Source of the DNA: an uncultured Draconibacterium sp.
Lineage (GTDB): Bacteria > Bacteroidota > Bacteroidia > Bacteroidales > Prolixibacteraceae
Assembly (NCBI GenBank): GCA_947492175.1
Contig: CANLMQ010000034.1
Location: 1 to 64,000, forward strand
Length of the DNA: 64,000 bases
Reading direction: 5' to 3'
Under the pieces are notes generated by a model. The model did not search any database. It had not been told where the DNA came from and saw only the letters and a program-made list of their open reading frames with translations. The number at the start of each line of letters is the position of its first letter. The first letter of the stretch is position 1. Position numbers and translations under genes: made by a program. Positions 1 to 7,389 of the stretch are shown in pieces.

Positions 1-892
1 GAATATAAGACTTTGCACAAAGCTCAGCAGTTGGCACTCTTCTGATACCCCGTCTGCTTGCAGCGGGGTAGTTCATTCCAAATTTATTGTCGTAAACGCA
101 GTTTAAACGGATCTTATTATTCCCTACGTTTATAGAATCAGAAAAATACGTTTTAGATCTCCATTGTTCTTGATTTGGATAGATTATTTTTGAAATCGTA
201 GTTCCATCGTTTTTGTTAGTTATTTCTATTCTCAGTTTATAATAATCGTCTCTCAAATAGTGGTGTCCCCATGAAAAATAATAGGGATCAGTTATTATGT
301 ATTGAAAATAACTTCCTACTATAGTCCCGGCTTGGTTATCTTGATTAGTAATACCAACTTGACTACTTTTAGTAAGGTTATCATTCTTATTGTAACAATA
401 CAAAGTTAATTCCCATTCAATTCCTTCTGATTCTGCCGGCCCCCAAAAGTCTGTACTTGGAAGAGTGTTTTCAACTTCCTTTAAGACGATGTTAATGGAA
501 TAACTATTAGATTCCTCTTCTGAGACCTGAATGTAAGCATATGCTGAATCTTTAAAGAAAGTCTCCAATTTCATGGATTCATTGTCAATCTGAACGAGGT
601 ATAATCCTGCATCAATGTCATTGAATGTAACTTTCCCGAGGTTGGATGAGGTACTTATTATCCATTCCGGTTCACTTGTCCATTCCAGGTTATCCAGATC
701 ATCATTTTTTGTAGCTCCATCAGGTAATCTGATGATTCCAATTGTTAAACCATCCAGTTCAGATAGTGTTAATCCTTGTCCTGGATTTAAGTTAATCGTT
801 AGGTCTGTACTCTTAATGTCATCTGCATTTTCGCAACCGATAACTAGAAATAATATAATTGTAGCAGTATATAGTTTTTTTAATAGGGTCAT
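1..892 (-). CDS. Lipoprotein, paralog of the 2527-3393 protein; 3' end beyond the window
   Basis: Reading on the minus strand from ATG at 890-892, the frame stays open to the window edge for about 297 codons. The N-terminus is a lipoprotein signal with lipobox VIGC (Cys20). Residues 25-130 are very close to the lipoprotein encoded at 2527-3393, sharing NLNPGQGLT and GLTIGI, and the DNA is also clearly similar there; the C-terminal half is only loosely similar. Similarity continues to about position 79 and then stops. Where the paralog finishes after 288 residues, this frame reads on through a strong inverted repeat (46-70) into unrelated arginine-rich sequence. It sits 16 bases after the tandem solute-binding protein gene, so the two are probably co-transcribed. 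Function unknown; the fold is probably beta-rich. The true stop, or a truncation, cannot be seen. Confidence 0.7.
   Translation of the reverse strand, partial: MTLLKKLYTATIILFLVIGCENADDIKSTDLTINLNPGQGLTLSELDGLTIGIIRLPDGATKNDDLDNLEWTSEPEWIISTSSNLGKVTFNDIDAGLYLVQIDNESMKLETFFKDSAYAYIQVSEEESNSYSINIVLKEVENTLPSTDFWGPAESEGIEWELTLYCYNKNDNLTKSSQVGITNQDNQAGTIVGSYFQYIITDPYYFSWGHHYLRDDYYKLRIEITNKNDGTTISKIIYPNQEQWRSKTYFSDSINVGNNKIRLNCVYDNKFGMNYPAASRRGIRRVPTAELCAKSYI
46..70. repeat. Inverted repeat at the point where lipoprotein similarity ends
   Basis: TACCCCG and CGGGGTA form a perfect 7-bp stem around an 11-base loop (46-52 and 64-70). It falls where the partial lipoprotein stops resembling its paralog, and the next ~45 bases to the left edge are GC-richer than the gene. 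It could be the end of a mobile element or the remains of a terminator. No transposase is visible because the window ends. Confidence 0.4.
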
Positions 893-908
893 GATGTTTT
901 TGTTTTAG

Positions 909-2354
909 TTATTTAGGAAACCATTTGTTTTTAATAGTAGCATAGGTGTTATCGGTAACCATTTCGTCGAGTGTTGCTTGCCACTTATTTACAATTACCG
1001 GAGAAGTATTATTCGAAAAAGCAATGTAAAAATCGGAAGCCATCAATTCGTAAGCAGGATTTACATCGTCGTAATTATAACCTTGTGCTTTAAGTATTGA
1101 TGGGAAGGTAATATTGGTGCAAACAAAAGCGTCTACATCTCCATTCATTAATAGTTTTGTCATTTTAGCCGGATCGCTTTCAAAAAACAGGTTGGTAAAA
1201 TCTTGTTCCTGTAGATATTGTGTAGAGAACCACGAATCGATTACACCTAAAGTGCTTAAGGCTTTTGCATCGTCGAGCGTTTTAATTGAAACTGTCGAGC
1301 CGGCTTTTGTATAAATGTAAGTTGCATTCGTACCAATAGGTCCTACCCATTGAAACAGGTCTTCACGAATTTCAGTCCGGTCCATTGTAAAAAGGCAGAA
1401 ATTTGGATTGTTAAGTGCTAATTGGTATCCGTTACTCCACGATGACAGAATAACCGGATCGTAAACTTTATTTCTCGACATAATCTCGTTTACCACATCG
1501 GTTCCAAATCCTGTAATTTCGCCATTGTTGTTTAAATAAGTAAGTGGTTCGTACGATTCGGTATATAATTGAATAATGCCAGGATGATTGGAAGACTGAA
1601 GGTGTTTTTGAGTTAATTGTTGAAGTACTCCGTTGGTTTTGGAATTGTCAACTTCTTTCTGGAATTTTTCGACAATATCTAATGAAATATTTTTGTTGAA
1701 TGCAAAATATAACAATTCAGTTTTTATGGTTAATAAATTGGTGACAGCATATTCCGATTGATCAATCGATTCTAGAGCTGCATTAATACTGTAGGTATTT
1801 GACGGAAACAGGTCAATTTCGCCATTTATTAGCCGGGTAACTGCATCGCTGATATTATTGCAATAAACCAGGTTTGTAAAACCTTTTTCCTTTAGAAAAT
1901 CATCCATTGCATAATCGGCAATTATGCCAATCTTGTTTATCTCTTTTGCATCATCAATATCTCGTAATTTAAAATTGTTTCCTGAAGCACAGTAAAAATT
2001 CCAGTCTAATGAAGCAACAGGGCCAACCCAATTAAATAAATCGCGACGGTTACTGTTTAAAACGGTTGAAAATAGAATTGCATTATCGGTTGTTAGTGCC
2101 GAATTGTATGCATTGTCCCACTCTCTGAATTCAACTTCAAATTCGATATTTAATTTATTGCAGATTTTTTCAAGCAACTCACAACTTAATCCGGTTGGTA
2201 AGGAATTTAAACTGTAATTAAAGGGTTTGTATTCTTCTGATAAAAAAGTTAATTGAGGGTTGTTGTCGGTTGATACTTTGTCGCATGAAAAGTTCATAAA
2301 AACAACAAACATAATGAAGAAGACTTTGCTTAGAAATTTCGATTTAATAGCCAT
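909..2354 (-). CDS. Lipoprotein with two tandem periplasmic solute-binding (SBP family 3) domains
   Basis: The 481-residue product has a lipoprotein signal with lipobox NFSC (Cys24). It carries two consecutive copies of a type II periplasmic binding fold of the polar amino-acid/ArtJ/GlnH kind (PF00497-like), at roughly residues 33-255 and 258-480. Each copy has the same landmarks: SEEYKPFNY and TESYEPLTY at the start, GLSCELLEKI and GFGTDVVNEI after them, then RDLFNWVGP and EDLFQWVGP, and GEIDLFPS and GDVDAFVC near the hinge. Family members bind amino acids or related small ligands, or serve as sensor inputs. No ABC permease or ATPase gene is near, and it lies between two paralogous lipoproteins and close to a membrane AraC-type regulator, so ligand sensing is as likely as uptake. 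The ligand cannot be told from sequence. Confidence 0.85.
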   Translation of the reverse strand: MAIKSKFLSKVFFIMFVVFMNFSCDKVSTDNNPQLTFLSEEYKPFNYSLNSLPTGLSCELLEKICNKLNIEFEVEFREWDNAYNSALTTDNAILFSTVLNSNRRDLFNWVGPVASLDWNFYCASGNNFKLRDIDDAKEINKIGIIADYAMDDFLKEKGFTNLVYCNNISDAVTRLINGEIDLFPSNTYSINAALESIDQSEYAVTNLLTIKTELLYFAFNKNISLDIVEKFQKEVDNSKTNGVLQQLTQKHLQSSNHPGIIQLYTESYEPLTYLNNNGEITGFGTDVVNEIMSRNKVYDPVILSSWSNGYQLALNNPNFCLFTMDRTEIREDLFQWVGPIGTNATYIYTKAGSTVSIKTLDDAKALSTLGVIDSWFSTQYLQEQDFTNLFFESDPAKMTKLLMNGDVDAFVCTNITFPSILKAQGYNYDDVNPAYELMASDFYIAFSNNTSPVIVNKWQATLDEMVTDNTYATIKNKWFPK

Positions 2355-2526
2355 AGATTAAAAATTGTTAAGTGTTTTGAGTTGATTTTGAAATAATATA
2401 TTTACCGCAAGAAAGTTGTTTTATGAGCAATGTATCACAACATCTTTTTTGAATTACAGGTATCAATAAAAAATGAATGGTAAGCTCTCGATTCCTTGCA
2501 GTTGATTTTAGTTGGATTATGAATTA

Positions 2527-3393
2527 TTAATTACGCAAACCGCAAGCCGTTATAATTAGATGGTCGTTCCCGAGCACATTCTCATAGGAGCAATTCAGTA
2601 ATAGCTTATTATTTCCAATAGTTATTTCTTCTTCCTCAATATATTTTTTTGCAACCCAGGTTTTGCTGGCAGGATAAATAGTTTTTGAGACGGTAGATCC
2701 GTCATTGTTATTGAGAATTTCTATTTCAATTTTATGATATTTATCTCTCAGGTTGTGATGCAAGCCTTTGATATAATACATATCCTCTATTGTAGTGCCA
2801 AAAATGTAACCCATTAGAAAAGTTTCAACAATTGAACTTTTTTGATAGACAGCTTCTATTTGTATGGTTTCAGTTTTTGTATTGTTCTCATTGTAGCAAT
2901 GTGCTTTTAATGTCCAGGCATTATCTGCGTCCTCTTTTGTGCTCCAAGAGTACTGATCACTGGAAAAATAGTTATTATTCGCTTCTTTTAAGACTACATT
3001 AATTGGTTTATTTGTTCTTTCGTTGTTGTTAACCTGAACGTAAACATTCGTTACGTCTTCGAAGAAAGTCTCAAACAACATGGAGTCATTATTCATTTGA
3101 ACAAGGTATAGGCCTGCATCAATGGTATTAAAAACAATTTCCCCTTCATTGTTTGAAGTCCCCAATATCCATTCAGGTTCACTTGTCCATTGTAAATTAT
3201 CCAAGTCATCATTTTTTGTTGTTCCATCAGGAAGCCTTACGATTCCAATTGTTAAACCATCCAGTTCCGATACTGTTAATCCCTGGCCTGGATTTAAGTT
3301 AATAGTAAGACTTGTATTCTTAATCTCGTCATTTTTGCTGCATCCAAATAATGCCAGCAACAATACAATTACAAATAGATTTTTTTTCATCAA
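2527..3393 (-). CDS. Lipoprotein of unknown function, paralog of the protein at the left edge
   Basis: The 288-residue product has a lipoprotein signal with lipobox LFGC (Cys18). Its first ~130 residues closely match the partial lipoprotein at 1-892, including DGTTKNDDLDNLQW and NTIDAGLYLVQMNN. The second half shares only scattered motifs such as the NNDGSTVSKTIYP block. It is the first gene of a minus-strand set (this gene, tandem binding protein, paralog), 172 bases ahead of the binding protein gene. A TAnnTTTG box lies upstream at 3443-3450. I do not recognise the family. It is probably an exported beta-rich lipoprotein. Confidence 0.75.
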   Translation of the reverse strand: MMKKNLFVIVLLLALFGCSKNDEIKNTSLTINLNPGQGLTVSELDGLTIGIVRLPDGTTKNDDLDNLQWTSEPEWILGTSNNEGEIVFNTIDAGLYLVQMNNDSMLFETFFEDVTNVYVQVNNNERTNKPINVVLKEANNNYFSSDQYSWSTKEDADNAWTLKAHCYNENNTKTETIQIEAVYQKSSIVETFLMGYIFGTTIEDMYYIKGLHHNLRDKYHKIEIEILNNNDGSTVSKTIYPASKTWVAKKYIEEEEITIGNNKLLLNCSYENVLGNDHLIITACGLRN

Positions 3394-3442
3394 TATTTAT
3401 TTAGGTTTGTGTTCGTCCAAAAATTGTTTCAGGTTTGTTTGG

Positions 3443-3450
3443 CAAAATTA
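3443..3450 (-). promoter_or_regulatory. Candidate -7 box for the minus-strand lipoprotein operon
   Basis: On the minus strand this reads TAATTTTG, an exact match to the Bacteroidota -7 consensus TAnnTTTG. It lies 50 bases upstream of the ATG at 3393. The -33 element is not obvious. Confidence 0.5.
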
Positions 3451-3581
3451 TATTAATTGAAAGAAACTTGTTGTTTGGCTAGTGTCTCACTAAATTGAAT
3501 TTAGTCTTTCCGAGACAAAAAATAAATTGAGCTGAATTTGAGAATTATTATTTAACAGTATTAAAATGACAGGCATTTCAA

Positions 3582-3589
3582 TATTTTTG
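3582..3589 (+). promoter_or_regulatory. Candidate -7 box for the membrane AraC-type regulator gene
   Basis: TATTTTTG matches TAnnTTTG exactly and ends 20 bases before the ATG at 3610. That would give a leader of about 15 bases. It sits in the 216-base divergent region shared with the minus-strand lipoprotein operon. Confidence 0.5.
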
Positions 3590-3609
3590 CGCATTTAACA
3601 ATTGATAGC

Positions 3610-4758
3610 ATGAATTTAGCCGCAATAACTCTCTTTGTTGTTTTTATTATATATTGTTCTTTTTCAATAGTCCTTTTTTATTTATCAAAAAGGATGGATA
3701 AAAAAGGACTTTCCTACTTATATATCGTTTTTTTACTAAAAGCAATTCATGTTCTTCCTCCTGTCTTGGTTCTGTTTCATGTAAACATTAATTATTCAGC
3801 CTATATAACTGCACCAATAAAGGTTAGTTTATTGCCCTTATATTATTTGTACTTATTAAAACTTGGAGAAAAGCACAAGAAACTTCAGCTAAAGGAACTT
3901 TGGCATTTTGTGCCAATGTTTATCGAATTAATTATTAGTTTGATAATTGCACCAAGACATGCAGATGAAGTGATTGGGGGGATTAATTTCATGAATCAAA
4001 GCTACATGGAATTACAAATTGACAATAATTTTTATTATAATTTGCTGTCAATAAGTGCAAAAACCTTCGGCTTTCTTCAGGCTATTTTATACTCGGTTTT
4101 GATTTACAAATTCATTTTTAAAAAGTATCAGTTTAAAATGAAGAATCACACTTCGAATATTGGCTATAATAGTTTAAACTGGATTAAATCGGCTGCTATT
4201 GTTTTTGCAGTTGAATGTCTTTTATTAGGAGTTGATTTATTTGGTATTTATATGAATCAGTATCTTTTTGGTTTAACCTATTTGTACCTGATATTTTTTG
4301 GGTTTTACTTTTTTGTACATTCGATATTGCAGCCCGATCTCTCGTATCTAGATGAAGATGTTTCTGAAGTTAATCAATCAGATTCTACAGAGAAAGAGAT
4401 TACCAATGAAGACAACTGTGAAGAGACAACTCAATTTCTGAATCAATTTTCTGCGCAAAAATTATACTTAATGCCAGACCTGACGCTTTTAAAAGTATCC
4501 GAAAAATTAGATATGCCTTGTTATAGAATTACGGCAATAATAAAGAAATCGGAATACAAAAATTTCTATGATTTAGTAAATCGTCATCGTGTTGAGTTTA
4601 GCATCGGTTTGTTAGGTAGTTTGCCATCAAATTATTCTCTTGATTCAGTTGGTATAGATTCAGGTTTTAATTCCCGCTCTACATTTTACAGGGTTTTTAA
4701 ACAGGAAACCGGTTATAATCCGGGTAATTATTATAAGATTCTTCAGGAGAAGAGCTAA
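3610..4758 (+). CDS. Membrane-embedded AraC-family transcriptional regulator
   Basis: The 382-residue product has about seven hydrophobic segments in its first 240 residues (near 3-25, 34-56, 66-86, 97-114, 153-170, 191-214 and 218-240). An acidic linker rich in D, E, S and T follows. The C-terminus (about 280-380) is an AraC-type double helix-turn-helix, with the typical ending GFNSRSTFYRVFKQETGYNP. Proteins of this layout are common in Bacteroidota as one-component regulators that read a membrane or periplasmic signal. It is divergent from the lipoprotein/tandem binding protein genes, which are its most natural targets. That pairing is inferred from position only. Confidence 0.85.
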   Translation: MNLAAITLFVVFIIYCSFSIVLFYLSKRMDKKGLSYLYIVFLLKAIHVLPPVLVLFHVNINYSAYITAPIKVSLLPLYYLYLLKLGEKHKKLQLKELWHFVPMFIELIISLIIAPRHADEVIGGINFMNQSYMELQIDNNFYYNLLSISAKTFGFLQAILYSVLIYKFIFKKYQFKMKNHTSNIGYNSLNWIKSAAIVFAVECLLLGVDLFGIYMNQYLFGLTYLYLIFFGFYFFVHSILQPDLSYLDEDVSEVNQSDSTEKEITNEDNCEETTQFLNQFSAQKLYLMPDLTLLKVSEKLDMPCYRITAIIKKSEYKNFYDLVNRHRVEFSIGLLGSLPSNYSLDSVGIDSGFNSRSTFYRVFKQETGYNPGNYYKILQEKS

Positions 4759-4798
4759 TAACAATTAATATATCATTCAGGTATTTTAATTATGTCTC

Positions 4799-4819
4799 TA
4801 TCAACATTTGATGTTGATA
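4799..4819. terminator. Hairpin downstream of the AraC-type regulator
   Basis: TATCAACAT and ATGTTGATA form a perfect 9-bp stem with a TTG loop, 40 bases after the stop codon. The following AGTTTCTTT is only weakly T-rich. A terminator or transcript-end stabiliser is the simplest reading. Confidence 0.4.
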
Positions 4820-4920
4820 AGTTTCTTTGGCGTAAGGTTTTAGCTATTGGTTTTCATTGTAATTTCATAGGGAAATAAATTTGATAACTCTTTTGAGATA
4901 TCGAATTAAAATGGGAAATT

Positions 4921-5010
4921 ATGGCAATAATTATTTATGCAATCCTGTTTCTATTGCTGGTATCGGCAATGATGTATTTGAGTTACCGGGATTTAAAACA
5001 ACATGAATAA
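4921..5010 (+). CDS. Possible 29-residue single-span membrane microprotein
   Basis: ATG to TAA encodes a short protein with a clean hydrophobic helix (MAIIIYAILFLLLVSAMMYL) followed by a polar tail with Y, R, D, K, Q and H. The layout (short N-terminus, one helix, charged C-terminus) is that of small inner-membrane proteins. There is no clear promoter or homolog I can name. It could be chance in AT-rich DNA. Confidence 0.3.
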   Translation: MAIIIYAILFLLLVSAMMYLSYRDLKQHE

Positions 5011-5436
5011 CTAAAATCCGGCCATAACTGGTTGGTTTTGTAGTTCTTCACTTCAAAAGTAAAATCCTCATAGCAGGAATTATATGCTCCTTATTTAACA
5101 TCTGGATATTTGTCTCTTCTTGTAATGTAGATTCGCTTTGTTGAGTTTTAAGTGTTTGGTATTTAGGTGGTTGGTTGCCTGGGCGCAAAAGCAAAAACTC
5201 CTTATGTTTGTATAATTGTTTCCCGGATATTTATTTTAAGAGAAAAAATAAGTAGGAAAAATAAACAGAAAAACTACTATTGTGATGTAAATCAAAAAGA
5301 AAAGAAACTTGGGTTTGATTCGGCATAAAATTAAAATCTTCTGTGAGGCCTGTCAATAATGCGAAGTGTTGTTTTGTGAACTTCTGTGTCTCTTCTGTAT
5401 TGTTTTTTTGTTTTTAGTTTCGATTTAAACTTTTTA

Positions 5437-5444
5437 TATATTTG
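5437..5444 (+). promoter_or_regulatory. Candidate -7 box of the ECF sigma operon
   Basis: TATATTTG is an exact TAnnTTTG match. Transcription would start near 5450, leaving only about 8 bases before the TTG at 5458 and about 23 before the TTG at 5473. The position therefore bears on the choice of start codon. Confidence 0.5.
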
Positions 5445-5457
5445 TTCCCAATAGAAA

Positions 5458-6075
5458 TTGAGGGATAGAGATTTGTGCGAGAAAAAGATCGATATTTTAT
5501 GGCAATCCTTTTTGGATGGCGACGATAAATGTTTTTCGGTAATATACCAACAACATGTAGGAAGGATGCTGTTGTACGGGAAAAAACTGAGCACAGATCA
5601 GGAATTGTTACATGATTGCATTCAGGAGGTTTTTATCGATTTATTTACCAAGCGCACTACTCTTGGAAAAAAAATAAAAAACTTAAAAGCCTATCTCTTT
5701 GTTGCGTTACGAAACAGTATCCTCAAAAAAATAACCATCAATCGAAAATACGAAACTATTGATCTTGCTGAAGAGAAACAGGAGTTGAACTTTAATGTAG
5801 AGTATAGTTTTCAGGATGTGTTGATAGACAAGGAAATAAGTGATGAAGTTCATTCAAGTCTGAAACGCGCTATTAATAGCCTCCCTGCAAAACAAAAGGA
5901 AATAATCTATTTAAAATTTGAAGAAGAAATGGAGTATCCTGAAATCTCAGAAATCCTGCAAATCTCCATAGAATCGTCGCGTAAACTATTGTATAGAGCT
6001 CTTTTAACTCTTCGAAATAGAATGAATTCTGTTTCGTTTCGTGTGTTTTTTGTTGCTTTTTTGAAAAAAAGTTAA
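5458..6075 (+). CDS. ECF RNA polymerase sigma factor (FecI-like, SusCD-associated)
   Basis: The product is up to 205 residues. Sigma region 2 lies near residues 18-85 (FSVIYQQHVGRMLLYGKKL, then HDCIQEVFIDLF). Region 4 lies near 133-190 (SLPAKQKEIIYLKFEEEM, then EISEILQISIESSRKLLYRA). The order sigma, FecR, SusC, SusD is the standard trans-envelope signalling cassette. In it SusC with an STN domain signals through FecR to release the sigma factor, which activates the operon. No ATG is available near the 5' end. The frame opens at TTG 5458 just after a TAG; TTG 5473 is an alternative that suits the promoter spacing better. Confidence 0.9.
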   Translation: MRDRDLCEKKIDILWQSFLDGDDKCFSVIYQQHVGRMLLYGKKLSTDQELLHDCIQEVFIDLFTKRTTLGKKIKNLKAYLFVALRNSILKKITINRKYETIDLAEEKQELNFNVEYSFQDVLIDKEISDEVHSSLKRAINSLPAKQKEIIYLKFEEEMEYPEISEILQISIESSRKLLYRALLTLRNRMNSVSFRVFFVAFLKKS

Positions 6076-6129
6076 TTTTTTTTGTCCATATCCTGCATCT
6101 TAAGAGACCATCTAATAAAGTACTTTTAG

Positions 6130-7314
6130 ATGGATCAATTTTTAAGATATTTTGAAAACAAAAAATTTGTCAGGTGGGTTATTGATCCTACTGATGAATT
6201 AGACACTTATTGGAATAATTATATTATCCAAAACCCTTCGGATAAAGAAGAAATAGAACTGGCTCGTTTGCTGGTTACTAAATTAAAATCAAAAAAAGAA
6301 CCGGAGCTCGAAAATGAAGCTTTGGAGATTTTTACTGAAATAATAAAAAAACTGGACTCCCAAACACACAAATCTTCTTTTAGAAAATTCGTGATTACAT
6401 CGGGTAGATATGCAGCAGTGGCATTGCTGTTCTTCTTATTGGGGATATTTGTATATTATATACAAAAGCCAAGTGGATTAGAGCAGATTGCAGAGAATTA
6501 TATTATTTCGAACAATGCAGATAGTTCTCAACTAATTTTAACGGATGGGAAAATACTTTCTGTGCCGGAAAAAGAATCGATTATTAAATACCAGCACAGC
6601 AAACAGATTGTAATTAATCAAAGAGATACCATAGCTATTGATTCGGAGCCAAAGGTTACCAATCTGAACCAACTTATTGTCCCTTTCGGAAAAACTTCGA
6701 AAATAACACTTTCTGATGGGACGATAGCTTGTTTGTATGCCGGCTCTCGCTTATTCTATCCTCCTGAGTTTGATAATAGCAAACGTGAAGTTCATTTGAT
6801 TGGTCAGGCTTTTTTCGATGTGACCCACAATCCCGATCAGCCTTTCCATGTAAAAACAAATGGTATGGACATTGAAGTACTGGGAACCAAATTTAATGTT
6901 TCAGCATTTCCTGCAGAAAAGGTAATTGAAACCGTACTTGTAGAGGGGAGTGTGAAATTGAAGAAGAACGGTTTTCACCTGTTAGCTGATGAGATTATTC
7001 TTGAACCTAACCAGCGCGCAGAATATGACCTTGAAAATACCGAAACAATAATATCGAAAGTAAATGTTGAAAATTATATATCATGGCAGCAGGGCTATCT
7101 TAGCTTTGAAAAAGAAGAGCTTAACAGGGTAATAAAACGTCTTGAACGCTTTTATAATATTAAATTCAAATGGACAGATCCTACTTTGGGTATTAAGTCG
7201 ATTAGTGGGAAACTGATTTTGGATGAAGACATCAATAGCGTTTTGCAGGTGCTTGCAAACTCCGCTTCTGTGGAAATTCGAAAAATTAATGAAACAACTT
7301 ATATTCTGAAATGA
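6130..7314 (+). CDS. FecR-family anti-sigma factor
   Basis: The 394-residue product has a cytoplasmic N-terminal part (1-90), one membrane helix near 94-111 (VALLFFLLGIFVYYI), a periplasmic FecR domain around 185-280 (VPFGKTSKITLSDGT; YPPEFDNSKREVHLIGQAFF) and a C-terminal DUF4974-like domain near 315-390 (FYNIKFKW; ISGKLILDEDINSVL). In the family the N-terminus holds the cognate ECF sigma factor and the C-terminus contacts the STN domain of the outer-membrane SusC. The gene starts 54 bases after the sigma gene and precedes an STN-bearing SusC, which fits this role. Confidence 0.92.
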   Translation: MDQFLRYFENKKFVRWVIDPTDELDTYWNNYIIQNPSDKEEIELARLLVTKLKSKKEPELENEALEIFTEIIKKLDSQTHKSSFRKFVITSGRYAAVALLFFLLGIFVYYIQKPSGLEQIAENYIISNNADSSQLILTDGKILSVPEKESIIKYQHSKQIVINQRDTIAIDSEPKVTNLNQLIVPFGKTSKITLSDGTIACLYAGSRLFYPPEFDNSKREVHLIGQAFFDVTHNPDQPFHVKTNGMDIEVLGTKFNVSAFPAEKVIETVLVEGSVKLKKNGFHLLADEIILEPNQRAEYDLENTETIISKVNVENYISWQQGYLSFEKEELNRVIKRLERFYNIKFKWTDPTLGIKSISGKLILDEDINSVLQVLANSASVEIRKINETTYILK

Positions 7315-7315
7315 A

Positions 7316-7351
7316 GAAAACCAGGAAGTATCCGACCTCTTCCCGGTTTTC
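7316..7351 (+). promoter_or_regulatory. Intercistronic hairpin between fecR-like and susC-like genes
   Basis: GAAAACC-A-GGAAG (7316-7328) pairs with CTTCC-C-GGTTTTC (7339-7351), a 13-bp stem with one A/C mismatch and a 10-base loop. It starts immediately after the FecR stop codon and has no T-run. A role in mRNA processing, stability or partial attenuation fits better than full termination, because the genes downstream belong to the same cassette. Confidence 0.5.
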
Positions 7352-7389
7352 AAAATGTTTAATTATATGTATTAAAACCATACAAATTT

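Larger units (their letters stand above)
4759..5436. other. Intergenic region of about 680 bases with one small ORF
   Basis: Between the AraC-type regulator and the ECF sigma gene only a perfect hairpin (4799-4819) and a 29-codon hydrophobic reading frame (4921-5010) stand out. The rest is AT-rich and has frequent stops in all frames. It could hold a decayed gene or an RNA, but nothing specific can be supported. Confidence 0.5.

Noticed and set aside
5331..5594. 87-codon minus-strand frame over the ECF sigma start
   Set aside because: It lies antisense to the conserved sigma factor and covers its promoter.
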